From assembly GCF_029542085.1 (NCBI RefSeq), contig NZ_CP107036.1:4154001-4218000 (forward strand): DNA of 64,000 nt, read 5' to 3'. Of the stretch, positions 52,436 through 62,044 are shown piece by piece. The translations under genes were made by a program, and so were the position numbers. The stretch's first letter is position 1. The number at the start of each line of letters is the position of its first letter. Under the pieces are notes generated by a model. The model searched no databases. It saw only the letters and a program-made list of their open reading frames with translations, and was not told the DNA's origin. The stretch is from Sphingobacterium sp. ML3W (GTDB lineage Bacteria; Bacteroidota; Bacteroidia; Sphingobacteriales; Sphingobacteriaceae).

Positions 52436-53686
52436 ATGACAAAAGCCGTAAACTTACTGATTAACAAAAAATTGGATAGTAAACCCGAAAAGAAAAATCT
52501 ATTCAATAAACTTTCTATTATCAAATTAATAGCCGAATTAGGATCTGTATCAGTAAACGACATTGTAAAAAATCTCTCCCTAAGCCTTCCTACGGTCAAC
52601 AGCCTGATTGCTGAACTATTGGAGGACAATATTGTCCGTCAATTTGACAAGGGAGAATCTATCGGTGGTCGCAAACCAAACCTATATCGGCTGTGTGATG
52701 GGTTATTTCAAGTGTTATGTATCGAGTTGCAGCGCTTCTCCATTACAATGAGTATCATGGACAACAATCAAAATATAGTTGCTGAAACTGTAGAACTTGA
52801 TAATGAATTATCACGCAATGCCGATAATCTCTACGATATTACGCAGATTATCGATCAATATTTATTGGAAAAATTAGTAGATACGGAAAATTTAACCGGA
52901 CTAATCATTAGCATGCCTGGCCTAATCAACGCTGAGGAGGGAACTAATGAAACATTTCTGCATGACACATCGCAATCTATTACAGCTTACTTCGAGAACA
53001 AATACAGAAAACCTGTTTATATCCTCAATGACGTAAAAGGCGCCGCATATGCAGAACTAAAATTTGGTTTGGCCAAAAACACGAGAAATAGCCTCATTAT
53101 TTTAATGGATTGGGGAATAGGTCTTGGAATAGTTTCCAATGGTGAAGTTTATCTCGGACGGGATGGTTATTCCGGCGAGGTGGGCCATATGCCATTTATT
53201 GATAATGGTGAATTGTGTTATTGTGGAAAAAGAGGTTGTCTTGAAACAGTGGCTTCGGGAATTGCCTTGGTCAACAATGCAAAACAGGAGATCCAAAAAG
53301 GTGAACTTACCAAGCTCAATGAATTACATAAGGAGGAATTAGATCACCTAACACCAACTCATGTAATCGAGGCGGCTAATAAAGGTGATCAATTTGCCAT
53401 AAACCAAATTTCTAAATTGGGTACAAATCTAGGTAAAGCTTTCGCTTCCCTGATCCAGCTGCTCAATCCAGAACTTATTGTACTTGGAGGCAAAATCGCC
53501 AAAGCCAATGAATTAATTACGATCCCGATACAACAGGCGATCAATTCATATACAATGGCGATATTAAAAGAACATTGCGATATAAAAGTATCGAGCTTAA
53601 ACCTGGACAGTAATACGATCGGTTTGACAAATTATTTTATCACAAAGTATTTGTCTGTCGAATTGCTCAGGAAATCTAAAATCTAA
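52436..53686 (+). CDS. ROK-family transcriptional regulator (NagC/XylR-like)
   Basis: Sugar-responsive repressor family. The 416-residue protein has an N-terminal winged HTH (about 25-75, ELGSVSVNDIVKNLSLSLPT) and a ROK sugar-kinase-like domain (about 90-400) with DWGIGLGIVSNG, GEVGHMPF and the zinc motif CYCGKRGC (about 260-267). The HTH makes it a regulator rather than a kinase. Because it follows the oxidoreductase/DUF1080 pair on the same strand, those genes are likely targets. That link is positional only. Confidence 0.9.
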   Translation: MTKAVNLLINKKLDSKPEKKNLFNKLSIIKLIAELGSVSVNDIVKNLSLSLPTVNSLIAELLEDNIVRQFDKGESIGGRKPNLYRLCDGLFQVLCIELQRFSITMSIMDNNQNIVAETVELDNELSRNADNLYDITQIIDQYLLEKLVDTENLTGLIISMPGLINAEEGTNETFLHDTSQSITAYFENKYRKPVYILNDVKGAAYAELKFGLAKNTRNSLIILMDWGIGLGIVSNGEVYLGRDGYSGEVGHMPFIDNGELCYCGKRGCLETVASGIALVNNAKQEIQKGELTKLNELHKEELDHLTPTHVIEAANKGDQFAINQISKLGTNLGKAFASLIQLLNPELIVLGGKIAKANELITIPIQQAINSYTMAILKEHCDIKVSSLNLDSNTIGLTNYFITKYLSVELLRKSKI

Positions 53687-54042
53687 AACTGACCTGTGCT
53701 CAATAATACCAGAGTACAGGCTCTTTCAGTTTTAATACCATTCTCCATAGCCAACTGCTCTAACTCAGCATTCTCAGCCCCTGGATTAAAGATTATACGT
53801 TTTGGTTTTGTAGCCAAAATATAGTTATAATACTCCTTTTGATTCTGCACTCCAAGATACATGGTCACTGTGTCTATATCAGTATGCACTTCACCTTTCT
53901 TCTCGATGGGCTCACCAGCCACCTCTCCACCGCTCAAACCGATGTTAACAATATCATGTCCGTGCTTACGGAGCATATTCGCTGCTTTATTTGAATAACG
54001 CGAAGGGTTCGTACTGGCGCCTAAGATTAATGTCTTTTTCAT
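53683..54042 (-). CDS. CoA-binding domain protein (YccU-like)
   Basis: A 119-residue small Rossmann-fold protein of the CoA-binding family. MKKTLILGASTNPSRYSN is the nucleotide-binding start, followed by VNIGLSGGEVAGE and RIIFNPGAENAELEQ. The frame is open to 54084, but the ATG at 54042 fits homologs. Family members bind CoA; the physiological role is not known. It is convergent with the ROK gene, their stop codons overlapping by 4 bp, and no terminator separates them. Confidence 0.85.
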   Translation of the reverse strand: MKKTLILGASTNPSRYSNKAANMLRKHGHDIVNIGLSGGEVAGEPIEKKGEVHTDIDTVTMYLGVQNQKEYYNYILATKPKRIIFNPGAENAELEQLAMENGIKTERACTLVLLSTGQF

Positions 54043-54143
54043 CCTTATACTTATTTGTTCATCAATTATACCGTTCAAAGGCATTTACACAGCCTTCATC
54101 GGTATGGAGTCTTAAATTTTTTGAAATGATGAAACGAATAGAT

Positions 54144-55334
54144 CTATTCATCAATAATAAAATCGCCATGGGTACTATAGGCGTTCTTACGTAAAACTGG
54201 CATTCCCAAAATTTTATAAAGTTCATCCAATTTCACCAAGCTACCATTTGTCATATTGGAAAGTAGAACAATCACAATATTCCTTTTCAGATCCCGTACA
54301 TATATGTGACGAAAACCGTGCCACCATCCCGTATGATAGACAATATGATCGTTTCCATGTTCAAATGTCCGCCATCCATAGCCGTAACTAAAAATACCCT
54401 TTTTTGCGTCTGGATAGCCACGATAAGCCGAATCCAAGGTTGATTGCTTCAATAATCGTCCATCCCGCAATGCCAGATCAAAGCGGTATAAATCGCGTAC
54501 TGTACTGTAAACTCCCTTGTCTCCCAATGGGCCATCTTGAAAATTCTGTACAACAGATCTGCGCCATACCTTATCATGACCTATAACGTTGGTTGGAATC
54601 TTATCGTAGACAGCCTTAGACAACGCGGCGGTATTCGTCATACCTGCAACATTGAAGACACTATCTTTCATATAGGTCGCATAATCCTGCTTCGACACCT
54701 TTTCGATAATAGCTCCTAAAACCATAAAGTTGGAATTATTATAGAAAAAACGACCACCCGGAGCACCATATCTATTCGGTTTAAATTCGGTCAGCATTTT
54801 CATAACATCCTGATTCGTCATTCCTTTTTTTCGATCAGGCCAGTGGTCTTCTGAAAAATAGACATAGTTAGGTAAACCTGAGCGGTGGGTCAATAGCATT
54901 TTAATAGTAATACCGGGGTACGGAAAATCAGGATAAAAATCATTGATCGTCTGATCCAGACGTAATTTTCCCGCTTCGACCAACTTCAATATACCTACAG
55001 CCGTTATTGGTTTGGTGACTGAAGCCAGTTCAAATTTATCATCAATTGCCAAGCTATCGCGCTTCAGGTAATTGGCCCAGCCAAAAGTATTTTGATATAG
55101 AATTTTTCCATCCTTAGCCACTAGCACGTTTCCATTGAATGCAGCCTTTGAATGTAAGTTTTTCATAAAGGCGTCAATCTTTGGATCTGCATCCTGGGGA
55201 TTGTAAATAAGTCTTGTACTATCTATTTTTGCTTGTGCTATCGCCGCCTCTTTTTGTTTTTTCTCTTTTGAACTACAAGCGATTGTAGATACGAACAAAA
55301 GAGCTGCCATTCCCTTTAAAAAAAATAATTTCAC
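54144..55334 (-). CDS. Class C beta-lactamase-like serine hydrolase, lipoprotein
   Basis: A 396-residue envelope protein of the serine beta-lactamase/penicillin-binding fold (family S12). The lipobox VSTIAC places Cys20. The catalytic motifs are SVTK (S105, K108), YNN in GGRFFYNNSNF (about Y200), and HTGWWHG near residue 340 in place of KTG. It more probably acts as an esterase or peptidase than as a resistance enzyme, because many such lipoproteins in Bacteroidota do. The substrate is unknown. It stands alone. Confidence 0.85.
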   Translation of the reverse strand: MKLFFLKGMAALLFVSTIACSSKEKKQKEAAIAQAKIDSTRLIYNPQDADPKIDAFMKNLHSKAAFNGNVLVAKDGKILYQNTFGWANYLKRDSLAIDDKFELASVTKPITAVGILKLVEAGKLRLDQTINDFYPDFPYPGITIKMLLTHRSGLPNYVYFSEDHWPDRKKGMTNQDVMKMLTEFKPNRYGAPGGRFFYNNSNFMVLGAIIEKVSKQDYATYMKDSVFNVAGMTNTAALSKAVYDKIPTNVIGHDKVWRRSVVQNFQDGPLGDKGVYSTVRDLYRFDLALRDGRLLKQSTLDSAYRGYPDAKKGIFSYGYGWRTFEHGNDHIVYHTGWWHGFRHIYVRDLKRNIVIVLLSNMTNGSLVKLDELYKILGMPVLRKNAYSTHGDFIIDE

Positions 55335-55546
55335 GTAATGCTTCTCCTGGATTTTCTATATTGTGTTATGTTTGCCTATTTCACTAAGCCAATTCTGTAC
55401 CTCATTTTTTACACGATACTTATATCACAATCATTCTATTCCTACTCTGATTAATGTGTATTCTTTTTGATTTTCAATAAAGAATCGCGTATAAAGATAA
55501 TAATGCTAAAATGAAGATTTTAGTATAAAAAAACGAATTTTTAGAA

Positions 55547-55577
55547 CAAAAAAAGCCACTTTAGTAATAAAGTGGCT
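55547..55577 (-). terminator. Terminator of the pdhA-E2 operon
   Basis: agccacttta (55554-55563) and taaagtggct (55568-55577) pair perfectly around gtaa. On the minus strand a run of seven T follows. It lies 24 bp past the E2 stop. Confidence 0.9.
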
Positions 55578-55600
55578 AATATTTTATTGGCTTGCGGAAT

Positions 55601-57232
55601 CTATGCTAGTAATCTAACTGGATTTTCTACCAATGCTTTTAAAGTCTGTAAAAATGCAGCACCTGTTGCGCCATCTACCACACGGTGGTCACAGCCCAAA
55701 GTTACTTTCATTACGTTACCAGGAACTACAGCACCATTTTTCACAACAGGAACAGCTTGGATAGCTCCTACTGAAAGAATAGCTCCATCAGGAGAGTTAA
55801 TGATAGATGTAAATTCATCTATTCCAAACATTCCCAGGTTAGAAACTGTGAAAGTAGATCCTTCCCAATCTGCTGGTTGTAATTTTTTAGCTTTCGCTTT
55901 TTGAGCAAAATCTTTCACCTCAGCAGAGATGTGAGATAATGATTTACCATCCGCAAAACGTACTACAGGAACTAACAAACCATCTTCAACAGCCATAGCC
56001 ACACCAATGTTGGTATGTTCGTTGAAACGGATTTTATCTCCTTGCCAAGACGAATTCACTGCTGGGTGTTTTTTCAACGCGACAGCAACGGCTTTCACCA
56101 CGATATCATTGAATGATACTTTTACTGGAGCGATCTCATTGATTTGCGCACGAGCAACCATTGCATTATCCATATCGATAGAAACTGTCAAGTAAAAATG
56201 CGGTGCTGTAAACAATGACTCTGCCAAACGACGCGCGATTGTCTTACGCATTTGGTTGACAGGTTTCTCTGTATAACGTTCTTCACCAACATACGTAGGT
56301 AAAGTAATTGCTTTTGTCTCTGTAGCAGGAGCCGCTGTAGCTGCTGTTGCAGCAGGTTTCGCCGCAGCAGGAACAAAAGATTCAACATCTTTTTTCACGA
56401 TACGACCACCATCTGCTGATCCTTTGATATCGCTCAAGTTGATACCTTTGTCTTTTGCAATCTTACGTGCTAATGGAGAAGCCTTTACACGAGCATCATC
56501 ATTTGTAGCTGATGCTACTGGAGCCGCAGTTGCAGTAGGAGCTGAATCAGCCTTAGGTGCTTCTGCAGTTTCCGCTTTTGCAGGAGCAGATTTTTGATTC
56601 AATAAAGGTGTAATATCAGTTCCCGCAGGACCAACAATAGCAATAATATCATTTACTTTTGCTGCTTCTCCGGCTTCAAGACCAACGTACAACAATGTAC
56701 CATCAGCATAAGCCGTAACTTCCATTGTAGCTTTATCTGTTTCTACATCAGCGATAGCGTCATCAGATTTGATCGTGTCACCAACTTTGAAATTCCATTG
56801 TGCAATAACACCTTCTTTCATGGTATCACTCAACAATGGCATTGTGATCACAGTACATCCCAATTCTTCAGCTGTAACTGTGCTAGCCGAAGATTCTGGA
56901 CCAGAAACTTCTTCGGTTTTTTTTTCTTCAGTTTTTTCTGGCGCATTCTCAGCTGCCGGAGCATCACCGCTCAACAAAGCTTGGAAATCTTCACCGGGTT
57001 CACCCAAAACAGCAATAACAGCATCAATAGCTACTGCTTCACCTTCTTTAGGGCCAATATATAAAAGAGTACCTTCTTGGTAAGACTCAAAGTCCATTGT
57101 AGCTTTATCTGTTTCAATTTCAGCTACCAGATCACCAGAATTTACTTTATCACCAACATTTTTGTGCCATTTTGCGATGACCCCTTCGGTCATTGTGTCG
57201 CTCATTTTGGGCATTCTTACTACTTCAGCCAT
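55601..57232 (-). CDS. aceF: Pyruvate dehydrogenase E2 component (dihydrolipoyl acetyltransferase) with two lipoyl domains
   Basis: Core of the pyruvate dehydrogenase complex; transfers the acetyl group to CoA. The 543-residue protein has two lipoyl domains (about 1-80 with lipoyl K43 in ETDKATMDF, and 128-205 with K167 in ETDKATMEV). Ala/Pro/Glu-rich linkers, a peripheral-subunit-binding domain (about 250-290, KASPLARKIAKDKGINLSD) and a catalytic domain follow, the last ending in the active-site HRVVDGATGA. It is 29 bp downstream of E1 alpha and shares its transcript. Confidence 0.95.
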   Translation of the reverse strand: MAEVVRMPKMSDTMTEGVIAKWHKNVGDKVNSGDLVAEIETDKATMDFESYQEGTLLYIGPKEGEAVAIDAVIAVLGEPGEDFQALLSGDAPAAENAPEKTEEKKTEEVSGPESSASTVTAEELGCTVITMPLLSDTMKEGVIAQWNFKVGDTIKSDDAIADVETDKATMEVTAYADGTLLYVGLEAGEAAKVNDIIAIVGPAGTDITPLLNQKSAPAKAETAEAPKADSAPTATAAPVASATNDDARVKASPLARKIAKDKGINLSDIKGSADGGRIVKKDVESFVPAAAKPAATAATAAPATETKAITLPTYVGEERYTEKPVNQMRKTIARRLAESLFTAPHFYLTVSIDMDNAMVARAQINEIAPVKVSFNDIVVKAVAVALKKHPAVNSSWQGDKIRFNEHTNIGVAMAVEDGLLVPVVRFADGKSLSHISAEVKDFAQKAKAKKLQPADWEGSTFTVSNLGMFGIDEFTSIINSPDGAILSVGAIQAVPVVKNGAVVPGNVMKVTLGCDHRVVDGATGAAFLQTLKALVENPVRLLA

Positions 57233-57261
57233 TCTGTATTATATTATCAAGTTAAAGAGTA

Positions 57262-58257
57262 TTAATCTAAAATAAATGGATAGTCTTGTTGTACATAAAC
57301 ATCTTTGTACAATTCATCTGCAGTTGGATAAGGAGAATCCTCCGCAAATTTCACCGACTCATCAACTACTTTTTTCACATCAGCCTCAACCTCAGCAAAC
57401 CAAGCATCATCTGCATATTTGTTTTCCAAAATAGCATGTTTCGTAGCCAATAATGGATCGCGATCTTTATACGCTTCCAATTCCTCTTTCGTACGATATT
57501 TAGCCGGGTCAGACATTGAGTGTCCTTTATAACGGTAAGTACGGATTTCTAAGAATGTAGGACCTTCGCCAGCACGAGCGCGTTGAACAGCTTCGTCCAT
57601 TGCGTTGTGTACAGCAACAACATCCATTCCGTCTACAGGAGCAGAAGGCATATCAAAACCTAATCCCATTTTGTAAATGTCCTGCATGTTAGTTGTACGT
57701 TGTACAGAAGTACCCATCGCATAACCGTTGTTTTCACACACGAAGATAACTGGGAGTTTCCACAACATCGCCATGTTTAGTGTTTCGTTGAATGCACCTT
57801 GACGTACAGCTCCATCGCCCATATAACAGATATTTACATTATCTGTACCAAGATATTTCTCAGCAAATGCGATACCAGCACCTAAAGGAATCTGACCACC
57901 GACAATACCATGGCCACCCATGAATTTATGTTCTTTAGAAAAGAAGTGCATTGAGCCTCCTTTACCTTTTGAACAACCAGTGATCTTTCCATATAATTCA
58001 GCCATACAAGCATTTGCAGAAACGCCTTTAGCCAAAGCGTGGGCGTGATCACGATAAGCAGTGATTAAAGAATCCTCAGGTTTGATAACCGACATCGTTC
58101 CAGCGACTACTGCCTCTTGTCCTATGTACAAGTGACAGAAACCACGAATCTTTTGCTGTCCGTAAAGTTGACCTGCTTTTTCTTCAAACTTACGCATAAG
58201 TAACATAGACTTATACCACTCCAAATATGTCTCTTTTGTTATAGGTGTTGAACTCAT
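57262..58257 (-). CDS. pdhA: Pyruvate dehydrogenase E1 component, alpha subunit
   Basis: Thiamine-diphosphate enzyme that decarboxylates pyruvate, working as alpha2beta2. The ThDP motif runs from GDGAVRQGAFNETLNMA to CENNGYAMGT (about 155-190), and YRYKGHSMSDPAKYR is the conserved phosphorylation-loop region. At 331 residues it is full length. E2 follows directly, but no E1 beta gene is in the window, so beta must be encoded elsewhere. TAGATTTG (58292-58299) is a candidate -7 element. Confidence 0.95.
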   Translation of the reverse strand: MSSTPITKETYLEWYKSMLLMRKFEEKAGQLYGQQKIRGFCHLYIGQEAVVAGTMSVIKPEDSLITAYRDHAHALAKGVSANACMAELYGKITGCSKGKGGSMHFFSKEHKFMGGHGIVGGQIPLGAGIAFAEKYLGTDNVNICYMGDGAVRQGAFNETLNMAMLWKLPVIFVCENNGYAMGTSVQRTTNMQDIYKMGLGFDMPSAPVDGMDVVAVHNAMDEAVQRARAGEGPTFLEIRTYRYKGHSMSDPAKYRTKEELEAYKDRDPLLATKHAILENKYADDAWFAEVEADVKKVVDESVKFAEDSPYPTADELYKDVYVQQDYPFILD

Positions 58258-58291
58258 TTCAAAGTTTTGATTTTCTTACAATTCTAGACTA

Positions 58292-58299
58292 CAAATCTA
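58292..58299 (-). promoter_or_regulatory. Candidate -7 element for pdhA
   Basis: TAGATTTG on the minus strand, 34 bp before the start codon, fits TAnnTTTG. No TTTG lies 19-21 bp upstream, so this is a weak call. Confidence 0.35.
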
Positions 58300-58442
58300 A
58301 TAATTTTGGATGAATTTCCTTGGTCAAAAATCAATTTTATTTATACTTTAAGACACTTCTAAGACATTTGATTTAAAGTATATAGCATTTTTCAGCAAAT
58401 AAATGAACGGCACAATCAAATAAATCAAAAACTTATGAAAAT

Positions 58443-58480
58443 AAAAAAGCCAAACGACTTAATAATCATTTGGCTTTATC
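58443..58480 (-). terminator. Terminator of hisS
   Basis: aaagccaaacga and tcatttggcttt pair with one mismatch around a short loop, and a T-run follows on the minus strand. It lies about 25 bp past the hisS stop. Confidence 0.85.
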
Positions 58481-58500
58481 TATTTTATATAAATTGTTTG

Positions 58501-59883
58501 TTAGCGCAGTTTTTGGATAAGTTCACTTTCGGTAACCTTCACCTGCTCCCCACTTTCCATGTCCTTGAGTGATAATTGACCGGATGAAACCTCTTCATCT
58601 CCAACTAATAACACATAAGGGATTCCTTTTCCATCGGCATACCCCATCTGCTTTTTCAACTTCACTGGAGCGGCATATAGTTCTACAGCAATATCTTCTT
58701 TACGAAGTTTATTGAGCAAACCTAGTGTATAGGTTTCAAGTTGTTTATCAAAATTGATAATCAATAGCTTGGTAGAATCCGCTTTATTTGCTGGGAATAA
58801 ATTTAGTTCTTCCAATACATCGTATATACGATCAGCACCGAATGAGACGCCCACTCCTGTCAGATCCTTTAATCCGAACATTCCTGTAAGGTCGTCATAG
58901 CGGCCACCACCACCAATACTTCCCATAGCTACTTCATTTGTCTTTACCTCGAAAATACAGCCTGTATAATAATTGAGACCTCGCGCCAACGTAATATCCA
59001 GATCGATAATACGAGTCAATAGTTCCGTATCAACACTCAATTTGCTTATATAATCAAAGACCTCCTCTATTTCAGCAATACCTGTCAAACCAATTGAAGA
59101 GTCGGCCAAGATAGATTTTAACGACGCAAGTTTCTCCCCATTTGAACCTTCCAATAAGATGATCGGTTTCAACAGATTCAGATCAGCTTCGCTAAAACCT
59201 CTTTCCAACAGCTCTTTATTGACCCCATCCAATCCAATTTTATCCAGCTTATCAATGGCGACAGTCATATCGACAATAAGTTCTGGCTTTCCGATAATTT
59301 CGGCGATACCAGAAAGTATCTTCCGGTTGTTGATTTTAATATTAAAATCTTTCAATCCAAAACGTTCGAAAGCCTCTTGATAAATCAGAATAAATTCAGC
59401 TTCATTCAATAAACTAGTTGACCCCACCACATCGACATCACATTGGTAAAATTCGCGGTAACGGCCTCTTTGCGGTTTATCAGCCCGCCAAACCGGTTGT
59501 ACCTGAAAACGCTTAAATGGTAAGGAGATCTCATTCTGATGCATCACAACATAACGCGCAAAAGGCACTGTCAGATCATATCTTAGCGCTTTTTCAGAAA
59601 TATGAGGAATTAGCTTATTCGAATTTTTATCTTGTAGTAGGCTATCTGGAGCTTTTGTCAAATAGTCTCCGGAGTTAAGGATCTTAAAGATCAATTTATC
59701 ACCTTCATCACCGTATTTACCTGTTAAGGTTGTTAAATTCTCAAATGAAGGCGTCTGTATTTCATTGTAACCATATTTTTTAAACACAGCTTTCAATGTG
59801 TCAAAAATATAATTACGTTTGATCATTTCGGAAGGCGAAAAATCACGGGTTCCTTTCGCCAAAGAAGGTTTTACTGTTGCCAT
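58501..59883 (-). CDS. hisS: Histidyl-tRNA synthetase
   Basis: Class II aminoacyl-tRNA synthetase that charges tRNA-His. KGTRDFSPSEM near the N terminus, the motif 2 RYREFYQCDVDVVG (about 140-155), the His-specific ARGLNYYTG and the motif 3 GGGGRYDDLTGMFG ... GVSFGADRI are all present. I choose the ATG at 59883, the only in-frame ATG before KGTRDF; an in-frame TTG lies 9 bp further up. It is 55 bp after rnc and may be co-transcribed, but a promoter-like element lies almost on the start codon. Confidence 0.95.
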   Translation of the reverse strand: MATVKPSLAKGTRDFSPSEMIKRNYIFDTLKAVFKKYGYNEIQTPSFENLTTLTGKYGDEGDKLIFKILNSGDYLTKAPDSLLQDKNSNKLIPHISEKALRYDLTVPFARYVVMHQNEISLPFKRFQVQPVWRADKPQRGRYREFYQCDVDVVGSTSLLNEAEFILIYQEAFERFGLKDFNIKINNRKILSGIAEIIGKPELIVDMTVAIDKLDKIGLDGVNKELLERGFSEADLNLLKPIILLEGSNGEKLASLKSILADSSIGLTGIAEIEEVFDYISKLSVDTELLTRIIDLDITLARGLNYYTGCIFEVKTNEVAMGSIGGGGRYDDLTGMFGLKDLTGVGVSFGADRIYDVLEELNLFPANKADSTKLLIINFDKQLETYTLGLLNKLRKEDIAVELYAAPVKLKKQMGYADGKGIPYVLLVGDEEVSSGQLSLKDMESGEQVKVTESELIQKLR

Positions 59884-59889
59884 ATCCGG

Positions 59890-59920
59890 CAAAGTTAATA
59901 TTTAGCGGGGACTAAATAAA
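59890..59920 (-). promoter_or_regulatory. Promoter-like element at the hisS start
   Basis: Minus strand: TTTA (59917-59920), 19 bp, TAACTTTG (59890-59897). The -7 element is an exact consensus match. Transcription would begin within a few bases of the hisS ATG at 59883, giving a leaderless or near-leaderless mRNA. Confidence 0.5.
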
Positions 59921-59938
59921 TTAAAGAATAAAAATCCT

Positions 59939-60679
59939 TTATTCTACTTCCAGGATCTTGAGAAATTCGCAGGCTTTTTCCGCCGCTAATTTCTCGGCTG
60001 ACTTTTTATTAAAATCGCGCCCCAGGCCACACACAACACCATCTACAACAGCCTCAACACTAAACATCTTCGAAGATTCACCTTCCGGATTATCCGTTTG
60101 TTGAAATAGGATTTCTTTTCCGGTATGCTGACACCATTCGATCAACCGACTTTTGAAATTAGTTTCGGTCTGCTCCAGTAGTTGGATATCAACATGTGGT
60201 TTAATAATACGGTTTAGGAGAAAGCTTTTTGTGAACACATAGCCTTTGTCCAGATACACTGCACCAATCAGCGCTTCAAATGCATCACCTAACAACGATC
60301 CTTGTTTATTCGGGAAACTGATCATTCGGGCATCGAACTGTATCATTTCGTTGAATCCTAGTTTTCTGGAAAGTTGGTTCAGGTTTGCACGGCTCACGAT
60401 TTTGGAACGCATCTCAGTTAGGAAACCTTCGTCTTTATACGGATATTTCTTGAACAATAATTCAGCAACGACAGAACCTAAAACAGCATCACCCAAGAAC
60501 TCCAAGCGCTCATTACTGTTCTTAGCTCCTTCTTTGATTGTTACGGCAACAGACTTATGTCTAAATGCCATCTTGTACAAATGCACATTCCCGGGAATAA
60601 AACCTAATAGGTTTTTTAGCTTCTTAACATATTCCCGATCCGGCGAAATATATAACTTGTATATCCTTGAAAAAGGCAT
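59939..60679 (-). CDS. rnc: Ribonuclease III
   Basis: Double-strand-specific endoribonuclease that processes rRNA and structured mRNA. The catalytic signature NERLEFLGDAVLGSVVAEL (about 56-74) and the second acidic site LGDAFEALIGAVYLD (about 130-145) are intact. A C-terminal double-stranded RNA-binding domain (about 165-245) follows. At 246 residues it is full length. It is 84 bp after fabF, in the classic acpP-fabF-rnc order. Confidence 0.96.
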   Translation of the reverse strand: MPFSRIYKLYISPDREYVKKLKNLLGFIPGNVHLYKMAFRHKSVAVTIKEGAKNSNERLEFLGDAVLGSVVAELLFKKYPYKDEGFLTEMRSKIVSRANLNQLSRKLGFNEMIQFDARMISFPNKQGSLLGDAFEALIGAVYLDKGYVFTKSFLLNRIIKPHVDIQLLEQTETNFKSRLIEWCQHTGKEILFQQTDNPEGESSKMFSVEAVVDGVVCGLGRDFNKKSAEKLAAEKACEFLKILEVE

Positions 60680-60763
60680 CTCATCTAAAAATAAGGCGAC
60701 AAGTTCTAATTAAAGAACCTGTCGCTAGCTCATATTACCAAACCATGTTTGAAGGATCAAACA

Positions 60764-62017
60764 TTAAGCTTTATATTTTTTTACAATCACGGTAGCATTG
60801 TGGCCACCGAATCCAAATGTATTACTCAACGCCGCATTCACTGTACGTTTTTGCGCTTTGTTGAATGTAAAATTCAATTTATTATCAATTTCCGGATCAT
60901 CTGTGAAGTGATTGATTGTCGGTGGGACAATATCATTTTGCACAGCCAAGATAGAAGCGATAGTTTCTATAGCCCCTGCAGCCCCCAAAAGGTGTCCAGT
61001 CATTGATTTAGTTGAACTGATATTCAATTTATATGCGTGTTCACCAAACAGGTCAACAATAGCCTTTGTTTCACTGATATCGCCGACCGGCGTAGATGTT
61101 CCATGGACATTGATATAATCAATATCTGAAAAATCCATCTCCGCATCATTGACAGCCATTGTCATTGCCAGTTTGGCACCCAATCCTTCTGGATGCGAAG
61201 CTGTGATATGGTGTGCATCTGCACTCATTCCACCACCTGCAATCTCTGCATAGATTTTTGCACCACGTGCTAAGGCATGCTCTAAGCTTTCTAAGATCAA
61301 GGCACCTGAACCTTCACCCGAAACAAAACCATCTCTGTCTTTATCAAAAGGACGAGAAGCTGTTTTGGGATCATCATTTCTTGTTGACAAAGCATGCATA
61401 GCGTTGAATCCACCGATTCCAGCCTCATTAACTGTAGCTTCTGATCCACCGGTAACAATCACATCTGCTTTTCCCATACGAATATAGTTGAAAGCATCAA
61501 TCATTGCATTGGTAGCAGAGGCACAGGCCGATACTGCTGAAAAGTTAGGACCGCGAAGGCCATGACGCATTGAAATATGTCCTGGAGCAATATCAACGAG
61601 CATCTTAGGAATAAAGAAAGGATTGAAACGTGGTGTTCCATCTCCCTTTGCAAAGTTGGCAACTTCTTCTGTAAAAGTTGTCAGACCTCCAATTCCTGAG
61701 CCCCATATTACTCCGATACGATTTGTATCTAATTTTTCAAAATCTAAGCCAGCATCTTTAATTGCCTCATCAGTAGACGCAATTGCATACTGTACAAAAG
61801 GATCGACTTTACGAGCTTCCTTACGATCCATGAAATCATGTGGATCAAACCCCTTTACCTCACACGCAAACTGAGTTTTGAATTTTGACGCATCAAAATG
61901 CGTAATAGGAGCAGCTCCGCTTACACCATTTATTAACGCCTCCCAGTATTCTGAGACGGTATTACCAATTGGTGTAAGGGCGCCTAATCCTGTTACTACT
62001 ACTCTTTTAAGCTCCAT
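60764..62017 (-). CDS. fabF: 3-oxoacyl-[acyl-carrier-protein] synthase II (FabF)
   Basis: Condensing enzyme that elongates fatty acids with malonyl-ACP. The Cys-His-His triad is visible: C165 in VSACASATNAM, His in VHGTSTPVGD (about 303) and His in TKSMTGHLLGAAGAIE (about 340). At 417 residues it is normal. It lies 27 bp after acpP, its protein substrate carrier, and before rnc. Confidence 0.97.
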   Translation of the reverse strand: MELKRVVVTGLGALTPIGNTVSEYWEALINGVSGAAPITHFDASKFKTQFACEVKGFDPHDFMDRKEARKVDPFVQYAIASTDEAIKDAGLDFEKLDTNRIGVIWGSGIGGLTTFTEEVANFAKGDGTPRFNPFFIPKMLVDIAPGHISMRHGLRGPNFSAVSACASATNAMIDAFNYIRMGKADVIVTGGSEATVNEAGIGGFNAMHALSTRNDDPKTASRPFDKDRDGFVSGEGSGALILESLEHALARGAKIYAEIAGGGMSADAHHITASHPEGLGAKLAMTMAVNDAEMDFSDIDYINVHGTSTPVGDISETKAIVDLFGEHAYKLNISSTKSMTGHLLGAAGAIETIASILAVQNDIVPPTINHFTDDPEIDNKLNFTFNKAQKRTVNAALSNTFGFGGHNATVIVKKYKA

Positions 62018-62044
62018 TTATTACGATTAGCCTAATTAAATTAG

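Noticed and set aside
54144..55334. Annotation of the serine hydrolase as an antibiotic-resistance AmpC enzyme
   Set aside because: SxxK and YxN are present, but HTG replaces KTG, there is no AmpR, and lipoprotein anchoring favours a housekeeping esterase or peptidase role.
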